64,000 nucleotides of DNA from Weizmannia acidilactici. Its GTDB lineage: Bacteria > Bacillota > Bacilli > Bacillales > Bacillaceae_C. The DNA is taken from the NCBI RefSeq assembly GCF_008974225.1, contig NZ_BKZR01000004.1, positions 1 to 64,000 on the forward strand, given 5' to 3'. This document shows, in pieces, positions 34,191-42,795 of this stretch. The notes below the pieces were generated by a model. The model searched no databases, had not been told where the DNA came from, and saw only the letters and a program-made list of their open reading frames with translations. The translations under genes and the position numbers were made by a program. Position 1 is the first letter of the stretch; the number at the start of each line of letters is the position of its first letter.

Positions 34191-34793
34191 TCAGGGTGAA
34201 AATCCATTTACACTGTGATCTACATTAAATTTTTCAAAAAACAAATTCGCCTCTTCCTCGGAAAAATCATCCTCCAATTGTTCCGGAAACGGCGGCAGTT
34301 CTTTTAAATCTTTCAACCCAAAATGGTCGAGAAATTCTTTCGTTGTACCGTAAAGGATTGCCCGTCCCGCCCCTTCCTGCCTGCCGACTTCCTGGATTAA
34401 CCCTTTTGCCATCAGCGTCTGCAGCGGCCGTTCCGTTTTCACACCGCGGATTTCTTCGATCTCAATCCGCGTAATCGGCTGTTTGTATGATATAATCGCG
34501 AGCGTCTCTAGAGCCGCCTGCGATAACGTATTTGCATTCGGGGATTCCACCAGCTTTTTCAAATAAGGCGCATGCTCTTTTTTTGTCGCCAGCTGGTAGG
34601 TACCTGCCAGCTCAACAAGGGTAATACCGCGGTCCGGATCTTTTTCATAAATCTCTTTTAAACTGTTAATCACCTCGAGGGCTTCGAATTCCTCGATTTC
34701 CATGACATGGGAAATTTGCTTAAGTGACAGCCCTTCATCCCCCGCAGCAAACAACAGGCTTTCCAGAATGCCTTTCCAATGGACAATTTCCAA
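34191..34793 (-). CDS. scpB: Segregation and condensation protein B
   Basis: A 200-residue winged-helix protein of the SMC-ScpA-ScpB condensin, needed for chromosome organisation. Core blocks are LESLLFAAGDEGLSLKQI, LSQAALETLAIISYKQPITR, EIRGVKTERPLQTLM and GRAILYGTTKEFLDHFGL. The start is taken as TTG at 34793: AAGGAGAG lies 7 bases upstream inside the scpA end, and the product then begins MEIVHWKG, as in relatives. Only one base separates it from the scpA stop. Confidence 0.94.
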   Translation of the reverse strand: MEIVHWKGILESLLFAAGDEGLSLKQISHVMEIEEFEALEVINSLKEIYEKDPDRGITLVELAGTYQLATKKEHAPYLKKLVESPNANTLSQAALETLAIISYKQPITRIEIEEIRGVKTERPLQTLMAKGLIQEVGRQEGAGRAILYGTTKEFLDHFGLKDLKELPPFPEQLEDDFSEEEANLFFEKFNVDHSVNGFSP

Positions 34794-34794
34794 A

Positions 34795-35538
34795 TTACTT
34801 CTCTCCTTTTCTCGCAACCAGTATCTCGCCGAAATTTTCTTCCTGCTCTACGATGATTTCATGCCGTTTGATCAGCTCCAGGACAGCCAAAAAAGTGACG
34901 ACGATATGCTCCTTATCCGGAAAAGGAAATAATTCGTTAAAATGGACGCTTCCCGGCGTTTCTTCCAATCTCTTTAAAATATCATCCATTCTTTCTTCAA
35001 TCGAGATTTCCTGCCGCGTAATTTTTGTTGACAGCGGCTTTTGCAATTTTTTTCTACGCAACAGTTTATTTAATGCACCGATCATATCGTATATGGTTAC
35101 GTTGGCGCCGATTTTCTTCCCGCCTGCATCTGCCGCAAATTCCGACAAATCGCTCGGGGGCTTTGTAAACATTTCGCTGCGGCTCGATTCCAGGCGTTTC
35201 AATTTGCGGGCCGCTTCCTTGTATTTTTTGTATTCCAACAGCCGTTCGACGAGTGCTTCGCGCGGATCTTCCTCGGGGACAAACTCATCTTCCGGCTCTT
35301 CCTGTTCCTGATTGGGCAGAAGCATCTTGCTTTTGATCGCCAAAAGTGTCGCGGCCATCACCAAATATTCGCTGGCCACATCAAGTTCCAATTGTTTCAT
35401 TGTATGTATATAATCCAAATACTGCTCGGTGATTTCGGCCATTGGAATATCATAAATATCAATTTCAAGCTGATGGATAAGATGCAGGAGTAGATCGAGC
35501 GGCCCTTCAAACGCATCGATTTTCACTTTATATTCCAT
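34795..35538 (-). CDS. scpA: Segregation and condensation protein A
   Basis: A 247-residue kleisin that bridges the SMC heads. The N-terminal domain reads VKIDAFEGPLDLLLHLIHQ and IDIYDIPMAEITEQYLDYI, the middle is acidic (NQEQEEPEDEFVPEEDP), and the C-terminal winged helix ends in LFPFPDKEHIVVTFLAVLELIKR. Size is normal. It is first of the scpA-scpB pair. Confidence 0.96.
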   Translation of the reverse strand: MEYKVKIDAFEGPLDLLLHLIHQLEIDIYDIPMAEITEQYLDYIHTMKQLELDVASEYLVMAATLLAIKSKMLLPNQEQEEPEDEFVPEEDPREALVERLLEYKKYKEAARKLKRLESSRSEMFTKPPSDLSEFAADAGGKKIGANVTIYDMIGALNKLLRRKKLQKPLSTKITRQEISIEERMDDILKRLEETPGSVHFNELFPFPDKEHIVVTFLAVLELIKRHEIIVEQEENFGEILVARKGEK

Positions 35539-35644
35539 AAAAATTTACACCGTTCCTTTTTCGCAGCGTCCAAACTTAGTATAGCCGAAAATCCGGGCAC
35601 ATCCAACGGAAACCTTGGGGTACGGGCTGGATGGGCAAAAGTCT

Positions 35645-35674
35645 ATACACGTTCCGGCCCGCCTACATAGTATA
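35645..35674 (+). promoter_or_regulatory. Candidate sigma-K-like promoter of the YjcZ peptide
   Basis: CATAGTATA at 35666-35674 fits the late mother-cell -10 pattern CATANNNTA, with an AC pair about 15 bases upstream. The match is short and tentative. Confidence 0.35.
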
Positions 35675-35705
35675 CCATGTAATGAATGTTGAGGGAGGGT
35701 ATCTC

Positions 35706-35798
35706 ATGGCTGATGGTTTTGCCTGGGGCAGCGGTTTTGCGTTGATTGTCGTGCTGTTTATTTTGTTAATTATTGTCGGCAGCGCCTATATTTGGTAA
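35706..35798 (+). CDS. YjcZ-family sporulation micro-peptide
   Basis: A 30-residue hydrophobic peptide reading MADGFAWGSGFALIVVLFIL and ending LIIVGSAYIW. The glycine-rich head plus a single helix of the FALIVVLFILLIIVG type is the signature of YjcZ-family spore-associated peptides. GAGGGAGGG precedes the ATG by 6 bases and a terminator follows. It would sit in a membrane. It is short and easily missed in automatic annotation. Confidence 0.85.
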   Translation: MADGFAWGSGFALIVVLFILLIIVGSAYIW

Positions 35799-35804
35799 CT
35801 GTTG

Positions 35805-35842
35805 AGAAAGAACCCCCGGCCTCTGCCGGAGGGTTCTTTTAG
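35805..35842 (+). terminator. Terminator after the YjcZ peptide
   Basis: The stem AAGAACCCCCCGGC-like arm pairs with GCCGGAGGGTTCTT around CTCT, followed by TTTT. Confidence 0.85.
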
Positions 35843-35879
35843 TCGGTATTGTCCGTATTCATTACTGATGATCACATAC

Positions 35880-35965
35880 TTATGAAACTCCTATAGGAAA
35901 AGCGGACAAGAAGATCCCCGGACGGGTGAACCTTGCGACGCTTCTGAGCGAAACGGACTCCGAAA
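35880..35965 (+). repeat. Bacillaceae intergenic repeat, copy 3 (shorter)
   Basis: AAACTCCTATAGGAAAAGCG, then GACAAGAAGATCCCC and CTGAGCGAAACGGAC, align block by block with copies 1 and 2 but are more diverged and lack clear terminal arms. It is non-coding, between yjcZ and ribT. Confidence 0.6.
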
Positions 35966-36008
35966 AGTGCCATATTTATCCGGCACACCGCCCCGAACCC
36001 CGAAATAA

Positions 36009-36034
36009 AAGAAGACCCGGTCAGGACAGGTCTT
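36009..36034 (-). terminator. Terminator at the ribT 3' end
   Basis: On the minus strand GAAGACC/GGTCTTC closes a 12-base loop containing the ribT stop region and is followed by CTTTTATTTC. Confidence 0.75.
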
Positions 36035-36380
36035 CATTTTCGGCGCACTTATGAAAGAAGTTGACAATGTATTTATTCGGAACCACTTTTTTCCCTTCAT
36101 ACATTTGTTTTAAAGCCTTGACCATGCTTTTTCCGATCCCCTGATCACGATAAGACGGATTTACAGAGATATGCCGGATTTCAACCGTGTCGCCGTCCAG
36201 CACGGCTCCGATCAGGCCTACAATATCATCATCCTCTTTCCACAAAAAAAGCTGCCAGTTGTCCTCCGTCTCGTACAAATTTTTCGTCTGCAGCAGCTTT
36301 TTTAAATCTTTTTCATCTGGCATAAATGATAACAGGCCCATCGCAATCTTATCATAAGATTTCTTATACCGAATTAACAT
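36021..36380 (-). CDS. ribT: GNAT acetyltransferase RibT
   Basis: A 119-residue small GNAT-fold protein matching RibT, the last gene of the B. subtilis rib operon. The acetyl-CoA loop YRDQGIGKSMVKAL is near residue 82 and the preceding beta strand reads VEIRHISVNP. The substrate is not established. Here no ribDEAH genes are adjacent; ribT stands alone between lysA and the scpAB block with its own terminator, so riboflavin-operon coupling has been lost at this site. Confidence 0.9.
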   Translation of the reverse strand: MLIRYKKSYDKIAMGLLSFMPDEKDLKKLLQTKNLYETEDNWQLFLWKEDDDIVGLIGAVLDGDTVEIRHISVNPSYRDQGIGKSMVKALKQMYEGKKVVPNKYIVNFFHKCAENEDLS

Positions 36381-36535
36381 ACAGAATCCCTCGTAATCAT
36401 CCAGTTTAATTCAAACGCTTTACTTATTAGTATATGCTTATTTCAGAGAAAGTAAACAGGCGCAAGACGACAACTTCATATTTATCATAAGCGCAGCCGG
36501 AAGACAAGCATAAGTTTTCCACCCGGGCGCGCGCC

Positions 36536-37855
36536 TCATTCGGCAAGCGGCACGCGCAGGTGAAGGTCGTTGCGGATCAAATCTTCATAAGTTTCCCGCT
36601 TGACGACAAGCTCATCTTTTCCGTTTTCGACAAACACAACCGGCGGGCGAGGGATGCGGTTGTAATTGTTAGCCATTGAATAACCGTAGGCGCCGGTGCA
36701 GAACACGGCAAGAAGATCGTCACTGCCCGCCTTTGGAAGCGGCAAGTCCCAAATCAGCATATCCCCCGACTCGCAGCATTTGCCGGCGATCGATACAGTT
36801 TCCTCGCATTTTGCAAGCGGGCGGTTGGCCAGCACCGCTTCATATTTTGCATCGTACAGCGCCGGCCGGATATTGTCGATCATCCCCCCGTCAACGGCAA
36901 TATACTTCCTGACATTCGGCACTTCTTTGCTCGACCCTACCGAATAAAGCGTCGTCCCCGCTTCCCCGACAAGCGACCGGCCGGGTTCAATCCAAATTTC
37001 CGGCATTGGCAGGCGGCGCATATTTACTTGATGTTTGACTTCTTTTACGATCTCTGTCACATAATAACCGGGCGGGAGCGGATTGTCCTCGCTCGTGTAG
37101 CGGATGCCGAAGCCGCCTCCAAGGTTCAGCACCTGCGGAAAATAGCCGTAAAGCTTGTGCCATTTATCCAGTTTTTCCATAATTTTTTGGGCGGCCAGAA
37201 CAAACCCGGCCGTTTCGAATATTTGTGAACCGATATGGCAGTGCAGCCCGTGGACTTTGAGCCATTTGGAATCCAAAGCCTGCTTCAAAGCTGTTTCTGC
37301 CTGCCCATTTTGCAAATCAAACCCGAATTTCGAATCTTCCTGTCCCGTCAAAATATAATCATGCGTATGCGCTTCGATGCCCGGCGTCACCCTCAGCAGG
37401 ACCCGGATTTTCCGGTTTCTTGCTGCACAAAGATTTTCCAGCATCCCGAGTTCGTAAAAATTATCCACCACGATACAACCAATATTGGCATCAAGCGCCA
37501 TTTCCAGCTCTTCCCTGCTTTTATTATTCCCGTGAAAATGGATTTTTTCCGCCGGGAATCCGGCAGCCATTGCAGTATACAATTCCCCGCCCGAGACAAC
37601 GTCCAGGGAGAGACCTTCTTCATTCGCCAGCTGCAGCATGGCAATGGAAGAAAAAGCTTTGCTTGCATAGGCAACCCGGGATTTTACACCAAGGTTTTGG
37701 AAAGCCTCTTTGAATGCTCTGGCCCTCTGCCGTATTAAAGCAACGTCATATACATAAAGAGGCGTTCCGTAACGGGCGGCCAAATCCACCGTGTCCACGC
37801 CGCCGATTTCGAGATGCCCCTGTGCATTTACTTTCATCGTCCCGTAATGGTTCAT
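36536..37855 (-). CDS. lysA: Diaminopimelate decarboxylase
   Basis: A 439-residue PLP enzyme of fold III making L-lysine from meso-DAP. The PLP lysine is in VAYASKAFSS, followed by GLSLDVVSGGELYTA, HGNNKS, LHCHIGSQIF, the phosphate-binding LNLGGGFGIRY, and the catalytic cysteine block GKCCESGDML. EPGRSLVGEAG and GAYGYSMANNYN are intact. The ATG at 37855 has GGAG about 9 bases upstream and gives the B. subtilis length; in-frame codons before it are not LysA-like. No lysine riboswitch was seen upstream. Confidence 0.96.
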   Translation of the reverse strand: MNHYGTMKVNAQGHLEIGGVDTVDLAARYGTPLYVYDVALIRQRARAFKEAFQNLGVKSRVAYASKAFSSIAMLQLANEEGLSLDVVSGGELYTAMAAGFPAEKIHFHGNNKSREELEMALDANIGCIVVDNFYELGMLENLCAARNRKIRVLLRVTPGIEAHTHDYILTGQEDSKFGFDLQNGQAETALKQALDSKWLKVHGLHCHIGSQIFETAGFVLAAQKIMEKLDKWHKLYGYFPQVLNLGGGFGIRYTSEDNPLPPGYYVTEIVKEVKHQVNMRRLPMPEIWIEPGRSLVGEAGTTLYSVGSSKEVPNVRKYIAVDGGMIDNIRPALYDAKYEAVLANRPLAKCEETVSIAGKCCESGDMLIWDLPLPKAGSDDLLAVFCTGAYGYSMANNYNRIPRPPVVFVENGKDELVVKRETYEDLIRNDLHLRVPLAE

Positions 37856-38010
37856 CTTTTTCAACTCCACCTGTATATTCCGCCCGAATAGAGGAAAGCC
37901 GCCTTCCAAATACATTATGCCCGGCGGCTCCGTTTTGTTCTCCCGGCACTGAAATCCTGTTCTTAATTTTTCTACTAACTTTATCATAAAAACAGGCTTT
38001 TCGCAATAGT

Positions 38011-39489
38011 TTACGCATCAGGCGGCTGCCGGAAGCGGTCAACAGGCTGGACGATGCTCGGACGGAATTTGGAGCCCGGAATCGGCCTTCTGAAAAGGAT
38101 TTGGAAAAATGCCATCGGGTTAAACGGGATAAACGGCCATAAATACGGGGCGTTCAAAGGCTTCATCGCAACGAGAAACAGCAAGAACACCGTGCTGCCA
38201 ATCACAAACCCTTTTACTTTGAAAAATCCGACGAAAACAAGCAGCAGGACCCTGACAATTTTATTGGCGACGCTCAATTCATAGCTTGGCGTCACAAATG
38301 TCCCGATCGCCGCCGCGGACACATACAAAATGACTTCAGATACAAAAAGGCCTGCTTCCACCGCAATCTGTCCGATCATGACGGCGGCAATCAAGCCCAT
38401 TGCCGTCGCAAGCGGGGTCGGCGTATGGATGGCGGCGACCCGCATAAATTCCACGCCGAGGTCCGCAATCATAATTTGGGCAATGAGCGGGACATGCGAC
38501 TGCTTGTTCGGGCCGATATAATCCAGCTTATCAGGCAAAAGAGACGGTTCCACTGCCATCAAGTACCAAAGCGGCAATAAAAAAATCGATGTGAAGATGC
38601 CAAAGAACCGGACCCAACGGATCAAAGTCCCTACTGCGGCCGCCTGCCTGAACTCTTCGGCGTGCTGCATATGGTGGAAGATCGTCGCCGGTGTAATGAT
38701 AACACTCGGCGATGTATCGACAAAAATTAATACATGCCCTTCAAGCAGGTGGGCGGCGCCGACATCTGCACGTTCGGTATAGCGGATTTGCGGAAAAGGA
38801 TTGAAACCCTGCTTCAGCAAAAATTCTTCCACCGTCTTATCCGCCATCGTGATGCCGTCAAGATCGATCGCTTTCAGTTCTTTTTTTACCGTTTCAATCA
38901 ATTCGGGGTCGGCCACTCCTTCAATATAGGCGAGCGCCACATCCGTTTTCGAGCGTTCCCCCACTTTCATCATTTCAAAACGCAACCGCTCATCACGGAT
39001 CCTTCTCCGCGTCAGCGCAGTATTAAAAACGATATTTTCCACATAGCCGTCCCGCGATCCCCTGACAACCTTTTCCGTATCCGGTTCCATCGGCGTCCTG
39101 CCTGGATAGCTGCGGACATCGATAATAATCGCTTCCGTCTCCCCTTCCACGGTGATTCCAATCAGCCCGGAAAGGACCTGGTCCACCATTTCATCAAGCG
39201 TTTTGACTTTTTGGAACTGCTGGTGGACAATCCGGTTTTGGATCAGTTCATACGCATTCCGCTCAGAATGCTGATCGTTATTTAATTCCACAAGCTGTTC
39301 GAGAATATGGATAATATAAAGCGTGTCCGTCAACCCGTTGATATAGTAAACCTGCACTTCTTTTTTTAACACTTGGATTTTCCTTACGCCGATATCATAG
39401 CTGATGCCGAGGCCGATTTTATTTTTAAAAAATGCTTCAGTTTCAGCAGGATTTGCCGGAACCGGCCTTTTTGCGCTTGTGTTCATCAT
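38011..39489 (-). CDS. spoVAF: Stage V sporulation protein AF
   Basis: A 492-residue GerA-family membrane protein acting with the SpoVA channel at the forespore inner membrane. The N-terminal hydrophilic half contains SYDIGVRKIQVLKKEVQVYYI and PGRTPMEPDTEKVVRGSRDGYVE. The C-terminal half has about five membrane helices and the PTPLATAMGLIAAVMIGQIAV block typical of GerAA-like proteins. The start (39489 or 39486, adjacent ATGs) overlaps spoVAEA by about 47 bases. Confidence 0.95.
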   Translation of the reverse strand: MMNTSAKRPVPANPAETEAFFKNKIGLGISYDIGVRKIQVLKKEVQVYYINGLTDTLYIIHILEQLVELNNDQHSERNAYELIQNRIVHQQFQKVKTLDEMVDQVLSGLIGITVEGETEAIIIDVRSYPGRTPMEPDTEKVVRGSRDGYVENIVFNTALTRRRIRDERLRFEMMKVGERSKTDVALAYIEGVADPELIETVKKELKAIDLDGITMADKTVEEFLLKQGFNPFPQIRYTERADVGAAHLLEGHVLIFVDTSPSVIITPATIFHHMQHAEEFRQAAAVGTLIRWVRFFGIFTSIFLLPLWYLMAVEPSLLPDKLDYIGPNKQSHVPLIAQIMIADLGVEFMRVAAIHTPTPLATAMGLIAAVMIGQIAVEAGLFVSEVILYVSAAAIGTFVTPSYELSVANKIVRVLLLVFVGFFKVKGFVIGSTVFLLFLVAMKPLNAPYLWPFIPFNPMAFFQILFRRPIPGSKFRPSIVQPVDRFRQPPDA

Positions 39490-40054
39490 GCCTGAATCCG
39501 CTCCTTTCCAAGATGAGGCTGACAGCTTTTTCGGTAATGGGGGCGCCAATTTTATAGTCGTCTTTTTTGGACATTTTTCCGATGTCCCCGATCCCGACAA
39601 TGACCGGCACATCCAGGCAATCGAGGCTGTAGACCGTGTCCCCGTTTATTTTTTTCAGCTCCATTTCCGGAACGCCGAATTTATCGACCCCGTACGGCGT
39701 TAATTCTCCATTGTTGTCAATGCAGACATCGACCCTTGACCATTCCGCCTGGTGGGTTTTGGACGCGACCGCAATCACCCCCAAAACTTCGATATCCGGG
39801 TGCCCGGCAACATACATGAGCGCTTCTTCTCCGGAACCCGGCCCGATATACCCGCTGTCGTCGAACATGGCAAAGACGGGATCCGATGCCGCGTTTTTGA
39901 TCAGCTCTACAGTCTGTTCCCCGCTCAACACGGTCGGATTGCCCCGCGTCTGTGAGATGCAGCGCCCTCCGATTTTTTTTGCGACACATTCAATTGCTTT
40001 TTTGGCGTATTCGTCTCCGTCTGTAACAAGGATGACCCTCCGTTTCTTCCCCAT
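39443..40054 (-). CDS. spoVAEA: Stage V sporulation protein AE, AEA subunit
   Basis: A 203-residue soluble SpoVA protein. Family features are MGKKRRVILVTDGDEYAKKA, ISQTRGNPTVLSGEQTVELI, DDSGYIGPGSGEEALMYVAGHP and PVIVGIGDIGKM. In B. subtilis it is encoded downstream of spoVAC, spoVAD and spoVAEB. Here it follows spoVAB after only 15 bases, so those three genes are absent from this operon. It ends inside the start of spoVAF. Confidence 0.95.
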   Translation of the reverse strand: MGKKRRVILVTDGDEYAKKAIECVAKKIGGRCISQTRGNPTVLSGEQTVELIKNAASDPVFAMFDDSGYIGPGSGEEALMYVAGHPDIEVLGVIAVASKTHQAEWSRVDVCIDNNGELTPYGVDKFGVPEMELKKINGDTVYSLDCLDVPVIVGIGDIGKMSKKDDYKIGAPITEKAVSLILERSGFRHDEHKRKKAGSGKSC

Positions 40055-40069
40055 GCCGACTTTCCTTTC

Positions 40070-40495
40070 TTAATGGTATACAAAATAGAGCCATTGGAAT
40101 AAAGAACCGGCCACTTTGCCGATGACAATGGCCATTAACGCGCTGATCAGTCGCCGGTCCATCCCGATTCTTTTCGAAAAAATCGGGATAACATTGATCA
40201 CTTCCGTCAACGCGGCGGCAAGCATGCCTACAAACACGCCGCAAAAAAGCCCGGCCGGCGCCGCAACAAACAAAGGGAGTCTCCCGCCGGCATCCCCGAG
40301 CCCCCACCATGTGCCGGACAGCACCCCGAGCACCACCGCCCACTCATAATATTGGATAAATTTTGCGGTTTTCGACAGCTGCACAAGCCGCGGCACGATG
40401 CCGAGCACGGTTAAAAATGCCACGTAACCGCAGCCGGCGACAAGCCCACCGCCAAGTCCGCAAAAGGCGGCAAACATCTCTTTAACGATGGTCAA
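40070..40495 (-). CDS. spoVAB: Stage V sporulation protein AB
   Basis: A 141-residue four- to five-helix membrane protein of the DPA channel operon. It carries FCGLGGGLVAGCGYVAFLT, VLGIVPRLVQLSKTAKFIQ and AALTEVINVIPIFSKRIG. The TTG at 40495 is chosen because it gives exactly the B. subtilis length and an aligned N-terminus; AAGGAGAG lies about 11 bases upstream. The ATG at 40522 would add nine residues and lacks a site. It overlaps the spoVAA 3' end. Confidence 0.9.
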   Translation of the reverse strand: MTIVKEMFAAFCGLGGGLVAGCGYVAFLTVLGIVPRLVQLSKTAKFIQYYEWAVVLGVLSGTWWGLGDAGGRLPLFVAAPAGLFCGVFVGMLAAALTEVINVIPIFSKRIGMDRRLISALMAIVIGKVAGSLFQWLYFVYH

Positions 40496-41102
40496 AATGT
40501 TTAATGCTCTCCTTGTTTTCATTCAGCAGGATGTACTGGTCGATGTCCTGCTGGTAGTTGAAAATTTCCACTTCGAGCGGGCTCGGTTCTTCGTTGAATC
40601 TTTTTTTAAACACATGGTTGAAAAAAATGACCATTCCCGCCCCAAGCCCGAGTGAATAAGGGATTTGAAAAACGAGCGGCGTGTCATCATGGATGCCGGT
40701 GATGAGATAATAGATTTTTTCCTGGGCCGCCTGCATGCCGACATCTTCGTGAAAATTGATAATGGCGAGCGCGGAGCCCAAAAACAGCAAAATCCAAATC
40801 AAAATAAAAAACAATACCGGTAGATTCCTTTTCTTTATCGCCACTTCAATGATCGCCTCCGACGGGCCGATCTGGGAAATGGCAGCCGAAGGGGCATAGT
40901 GCCGGATACAGGAAATGATTTGCATCATGTCCACTACAACAGTATCCCGATCTTCTTCCGTAATCTGATGAATGGGGATCCGGGGGAGGATTTCCTCCAA
41001 ATGCCCGGGGGCGATGATCTGGGCAATATGGGACAACAAAACCGAGCTTCCCGGATTCACGCGGATGCGGTGGCGCAGCCGTAAATAAACCGTTTCATCC
41101 AT
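40482..41102 (-). CDS. spoVAA: Stage V sporulation protein AA
   Basis: A 206-residue protein with a soluble N-terminal domain (starting MDETVYLRLRHRIRVNPGS) and two C-terminal helices (LPVLFFILIWILLFLGSALA and YSLGLGAGMVIFF), ending in the conserved NEEPSPLEVEIFNYQQDIDQY. First gene of the spoVA operon. GGGGGTGA precedes the ATG at 41102. A good sigma-G promoter lies just upstream. Confidence 0.95.
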   Translation of the reverse strand: MDETVYLRLRHRIRVNPGSSVLLSHIAQIIAPGHLEEILPRIPIHQITEEDRDTVVVDMMQIISCIRHYAPSAAISQIGPSEAIIEVAIKKRNLPVLFFILIWILLFLGSALAIINFHEDVGMQAAQEKIYYLITGIHDDTPLVFQIPYSLGLGAGMVIFFNHVFKKRFNEEPSPLEVEIFNYQQDIDQYILLNENKESIKHFDHR

Positions 41103-41135
41103 TGCATTCACCCCCTGCTTGTTACTGGTTACTTG

Positions 41136-41165
41136 TAGTATGTGATATTGGGAGGTTTTCATGCA
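41136..41165 (-). promoter_or_regulatory. Sigma-G promoter of the spoVA operon
   Basis: On the minus strand TGCATG, 17 bases, then CATACTA matches the forespore sigma-G consensus (TGNATR, CATANTA). It is placed 34 bases before the spoVAA start, fitting the known sigma-G control of spoVA. Confidence 0.8.
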
Positions 41166-41196
41166 TCAAACCGGGAATGCAAAAAAGCGCACAGCT

Positions 41197-41955
41197 TTAC
41201 ATCTCCATGCGCTCTTTCATAACTTCCAATATTTTCTTTTCAAGGCGGGAAACCTGGACTTGGGAAATGCCGAGCCGCTCCGCCACTTCCGACTGCGTCT
41301 GATCCTTGTAATAGCGGAGGTAGACGATCAGCCTTTCCCGCTCCTCCAATCCCCTGATCACTTCCTGCAGCGCAATTTTATCAAACCATTTCTGGTCGTT
41401 CTGATCCGCGATTTGGTCCAATAGCGTAATCGGGTCGCCGTCGTTTTCGTAAACCGTTTCGTGGATCGAGGATGGGGATTTGTTTGCTTCCTGCGCCATC
41501 ACAACATCTTCAACCGGGATGTCCAGCACTTCCGATATTTCATGGACCGTCGGCGATCTGCCGAGCTTTTTCGTCAGTTCATCGCGCGCTTTGCGGATGC
41601 GGTTGCCCATCTCTTTCAGCGAGCGGCTTACCTTTACCGTCCCGTCATCCCGCAAAAACCGCTGAATTTCCCCGATGATCATTGGAACCGCGTACGTTGA
41701 AAATCTCACATCATAAGTTAAATCAAATTTGTCAACGGATTTCAACAGTCCGATGCAGCCGATCTGAAACAGGTCATCCGGCTCGTACCCGCGGTTTAAA
41801 AAACGCTGGACAACCGACCAGACAAGGCGCATATTTTTTTCGACAATCAGGTCGCGCGCGGCCTGGTCCCCGTCCTGGCTCCGCCTGATTAAGTCTTTCA
41901 CTTCCTCATCTTTCAGCTGGGCCTGTTTTTTGCCCTTCTTCAGTTCTACATCCAT
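41197..41955 (-). CDS. sigF: RNA polymerase sigma-F factor
   Basis: A 252-residue forespore-specific sigma factor. Region 2 contains VQRFLNRGYEPDDLFQIGCI and FDLTYDVRFSTYAVPMIIGE, region 3 KVSRSLKEMGNRIRKARDEL, and region 4 the helix-turn-helix DQTQSEVAERLGISQVQVSR. It starts the forespore programme after septation. The ATG at 41955 has AAGGAG 8 bases upstream; the GTG two codons earlier has no proper spacing. Third gene of spoIIAA-spoIIAB-sigF. Confidence 0.98.
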   Translation of the reverse strand: MDVELKKGKKQAQLKDEEVKDLIRRSQDGDQAARDLIVEKNMRLVWSVVQRFLNRGYEPDDLFQIGCIGLLKSVDKFDLTYDVRFSTYAVPMIIGEIQRFLRDDGTVKVSRSLKEMGNRIRKARDELTKKLGRSPTVHEISEVLDIPVEDVVMAQEANKSPSSIHETVYENDGDPITLLDQIADQNDQKWFDKIALQEVIRGLEERERLIVYLRYYKDQTQSEVAERLGISQVQVSRLEKKILEVMKERMEM

Positions 41956-41967
41956 CGGCACGACTCC

Positions 41968-42411
41968 TTAATTGCATAAGGCGTTTTTCAGGGCCAAATG
42001 CTTTTTTAGACGAACAACGGTGCCTAATTCTGGCTGCGACTGGATTTCTACATCGTCCATAAAATTTTCCATGATCGTAAAGCCCATGCCGGACCTTTCC
42101 AGTTCGGGCTTTGTCGTAAATAGCGGCTGCCTGGCTTCTTCAATATCTTCTATCCCTTTCCCTTCATCGCGGATCACAAGTTCAACCGTCCCGTTATCCT
42201 CGATGGCCGCCGACAAATAGACAATCCCGTCCGGATCGCCTTCATACCCGTGGATAATCGCATTCGTCACCGCTTCCGACACGACCGTTTTGATTTCGGT
42301 CAGTTCCTCAAGCGTCGGGTCAAGCTGCGCCACAAAAGCGGCAACCGTCACACGGGCAAAAGATTCGTTTTGGCTGAGCGCGGAAAATTGCAATTGCATT
42401 TTGTTTTTCAT
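41968..42411 (-). CDS. spoIIAB: Anti-sigma-F factor and serine kinase SpoIIAB
   Basis: A 147-residue GHKL-type ATPase that holds sigma-F inactive and phosphorylates SpoIIAA. The N box VVSEAVTNAIIHGYEG, the G1 box IRDEGKGIEDI and the lid/G2 SGMGFTIMENFMD are complete. The ATG at 42411 directly abuts the spoIIAA TGA with no gap, so translation is likely coupled. Downstream sigF follows after 12 bases. Confidence 0.98.
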   Translation of the reverse strand: MKNKMQLQFSALSQNESFARVTVAAFVAQLDPTLEELTEIKTVVSEAVTNAIIHGYEGDPDGIVYLSAAIEDNGTVELVIRDEGKGIEDIEEARQPLFTTKPELERSGMGFTIMENFMDDVEIQSQPELGTVVRLKKHLALKNALCN

Positions 42412-42762
42412 TCAGGCAACCCCCAATCTGTGCAGCGCGTATTGTTCGGATTCGTCAAGACGGATAATTTTAAACAAACCGGACAGTTCAAACAGCCGTT
42501 TTACTGGCGGGGAAATGGCGCAGACGATCATCTCCCCGTTTTTCTGTTTGATCTGTTTGTACCGCCCCAATATCACGCCCAAACCCGAGCTATCCATAAA
42601 GGTAAGCTGCTCCAAATTTAAAACAAGATGGCGGATGCCGTTTTCATCAATTGCTTTCGTCACGCTCCCGCGCAAAGCTTCGGCGGTGTGGTGGTCCAAT
42701 TCCCCCTGCAGCCGGATGCATAAAACATCTTTTTTCACTTCCAGGTCAATCGCCAGACTCAC
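42412..42762 (-). CDS. spoIIAA: Anti-sigma factor antagonist SpoIIAA
   Basis: A 116-residue STAS-domain protein. Its dephosphorylated form displaces sigma-F from SpoIIAB. The phosphorylated serine lies in TFMDSSGLGVILGRYK near residue 58. The GTG start at 42762 has AAGGAGG 9 bases upstream. First gene of the spoIIA operon, with a well-matched sigma-H promoter ahead of it at 42796-42825. Confidence 0.98.
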   Translation of the reverse strand: MSLAIDLEVKKDVLCIRLQGELDHHTAEALRGSVTKAIDENGIRHLVLNLEQLTFMDSSGLGVILGRYKQIKQKNGEMIVCAISPPVKRLFELSGLFKIIRLDESEQYALHRLGVA

Positions 42763-42795
42763 GATTAAAAGCCTCCTTCGCTGTTAATAGTGAGT

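Noticed and set aside
37856..37987. Lysine riboswitch or longer lysA start
   Set aside because: The 130-base leader lacks L-box conserved blocks, and the upstream codons do not resemble LysA.
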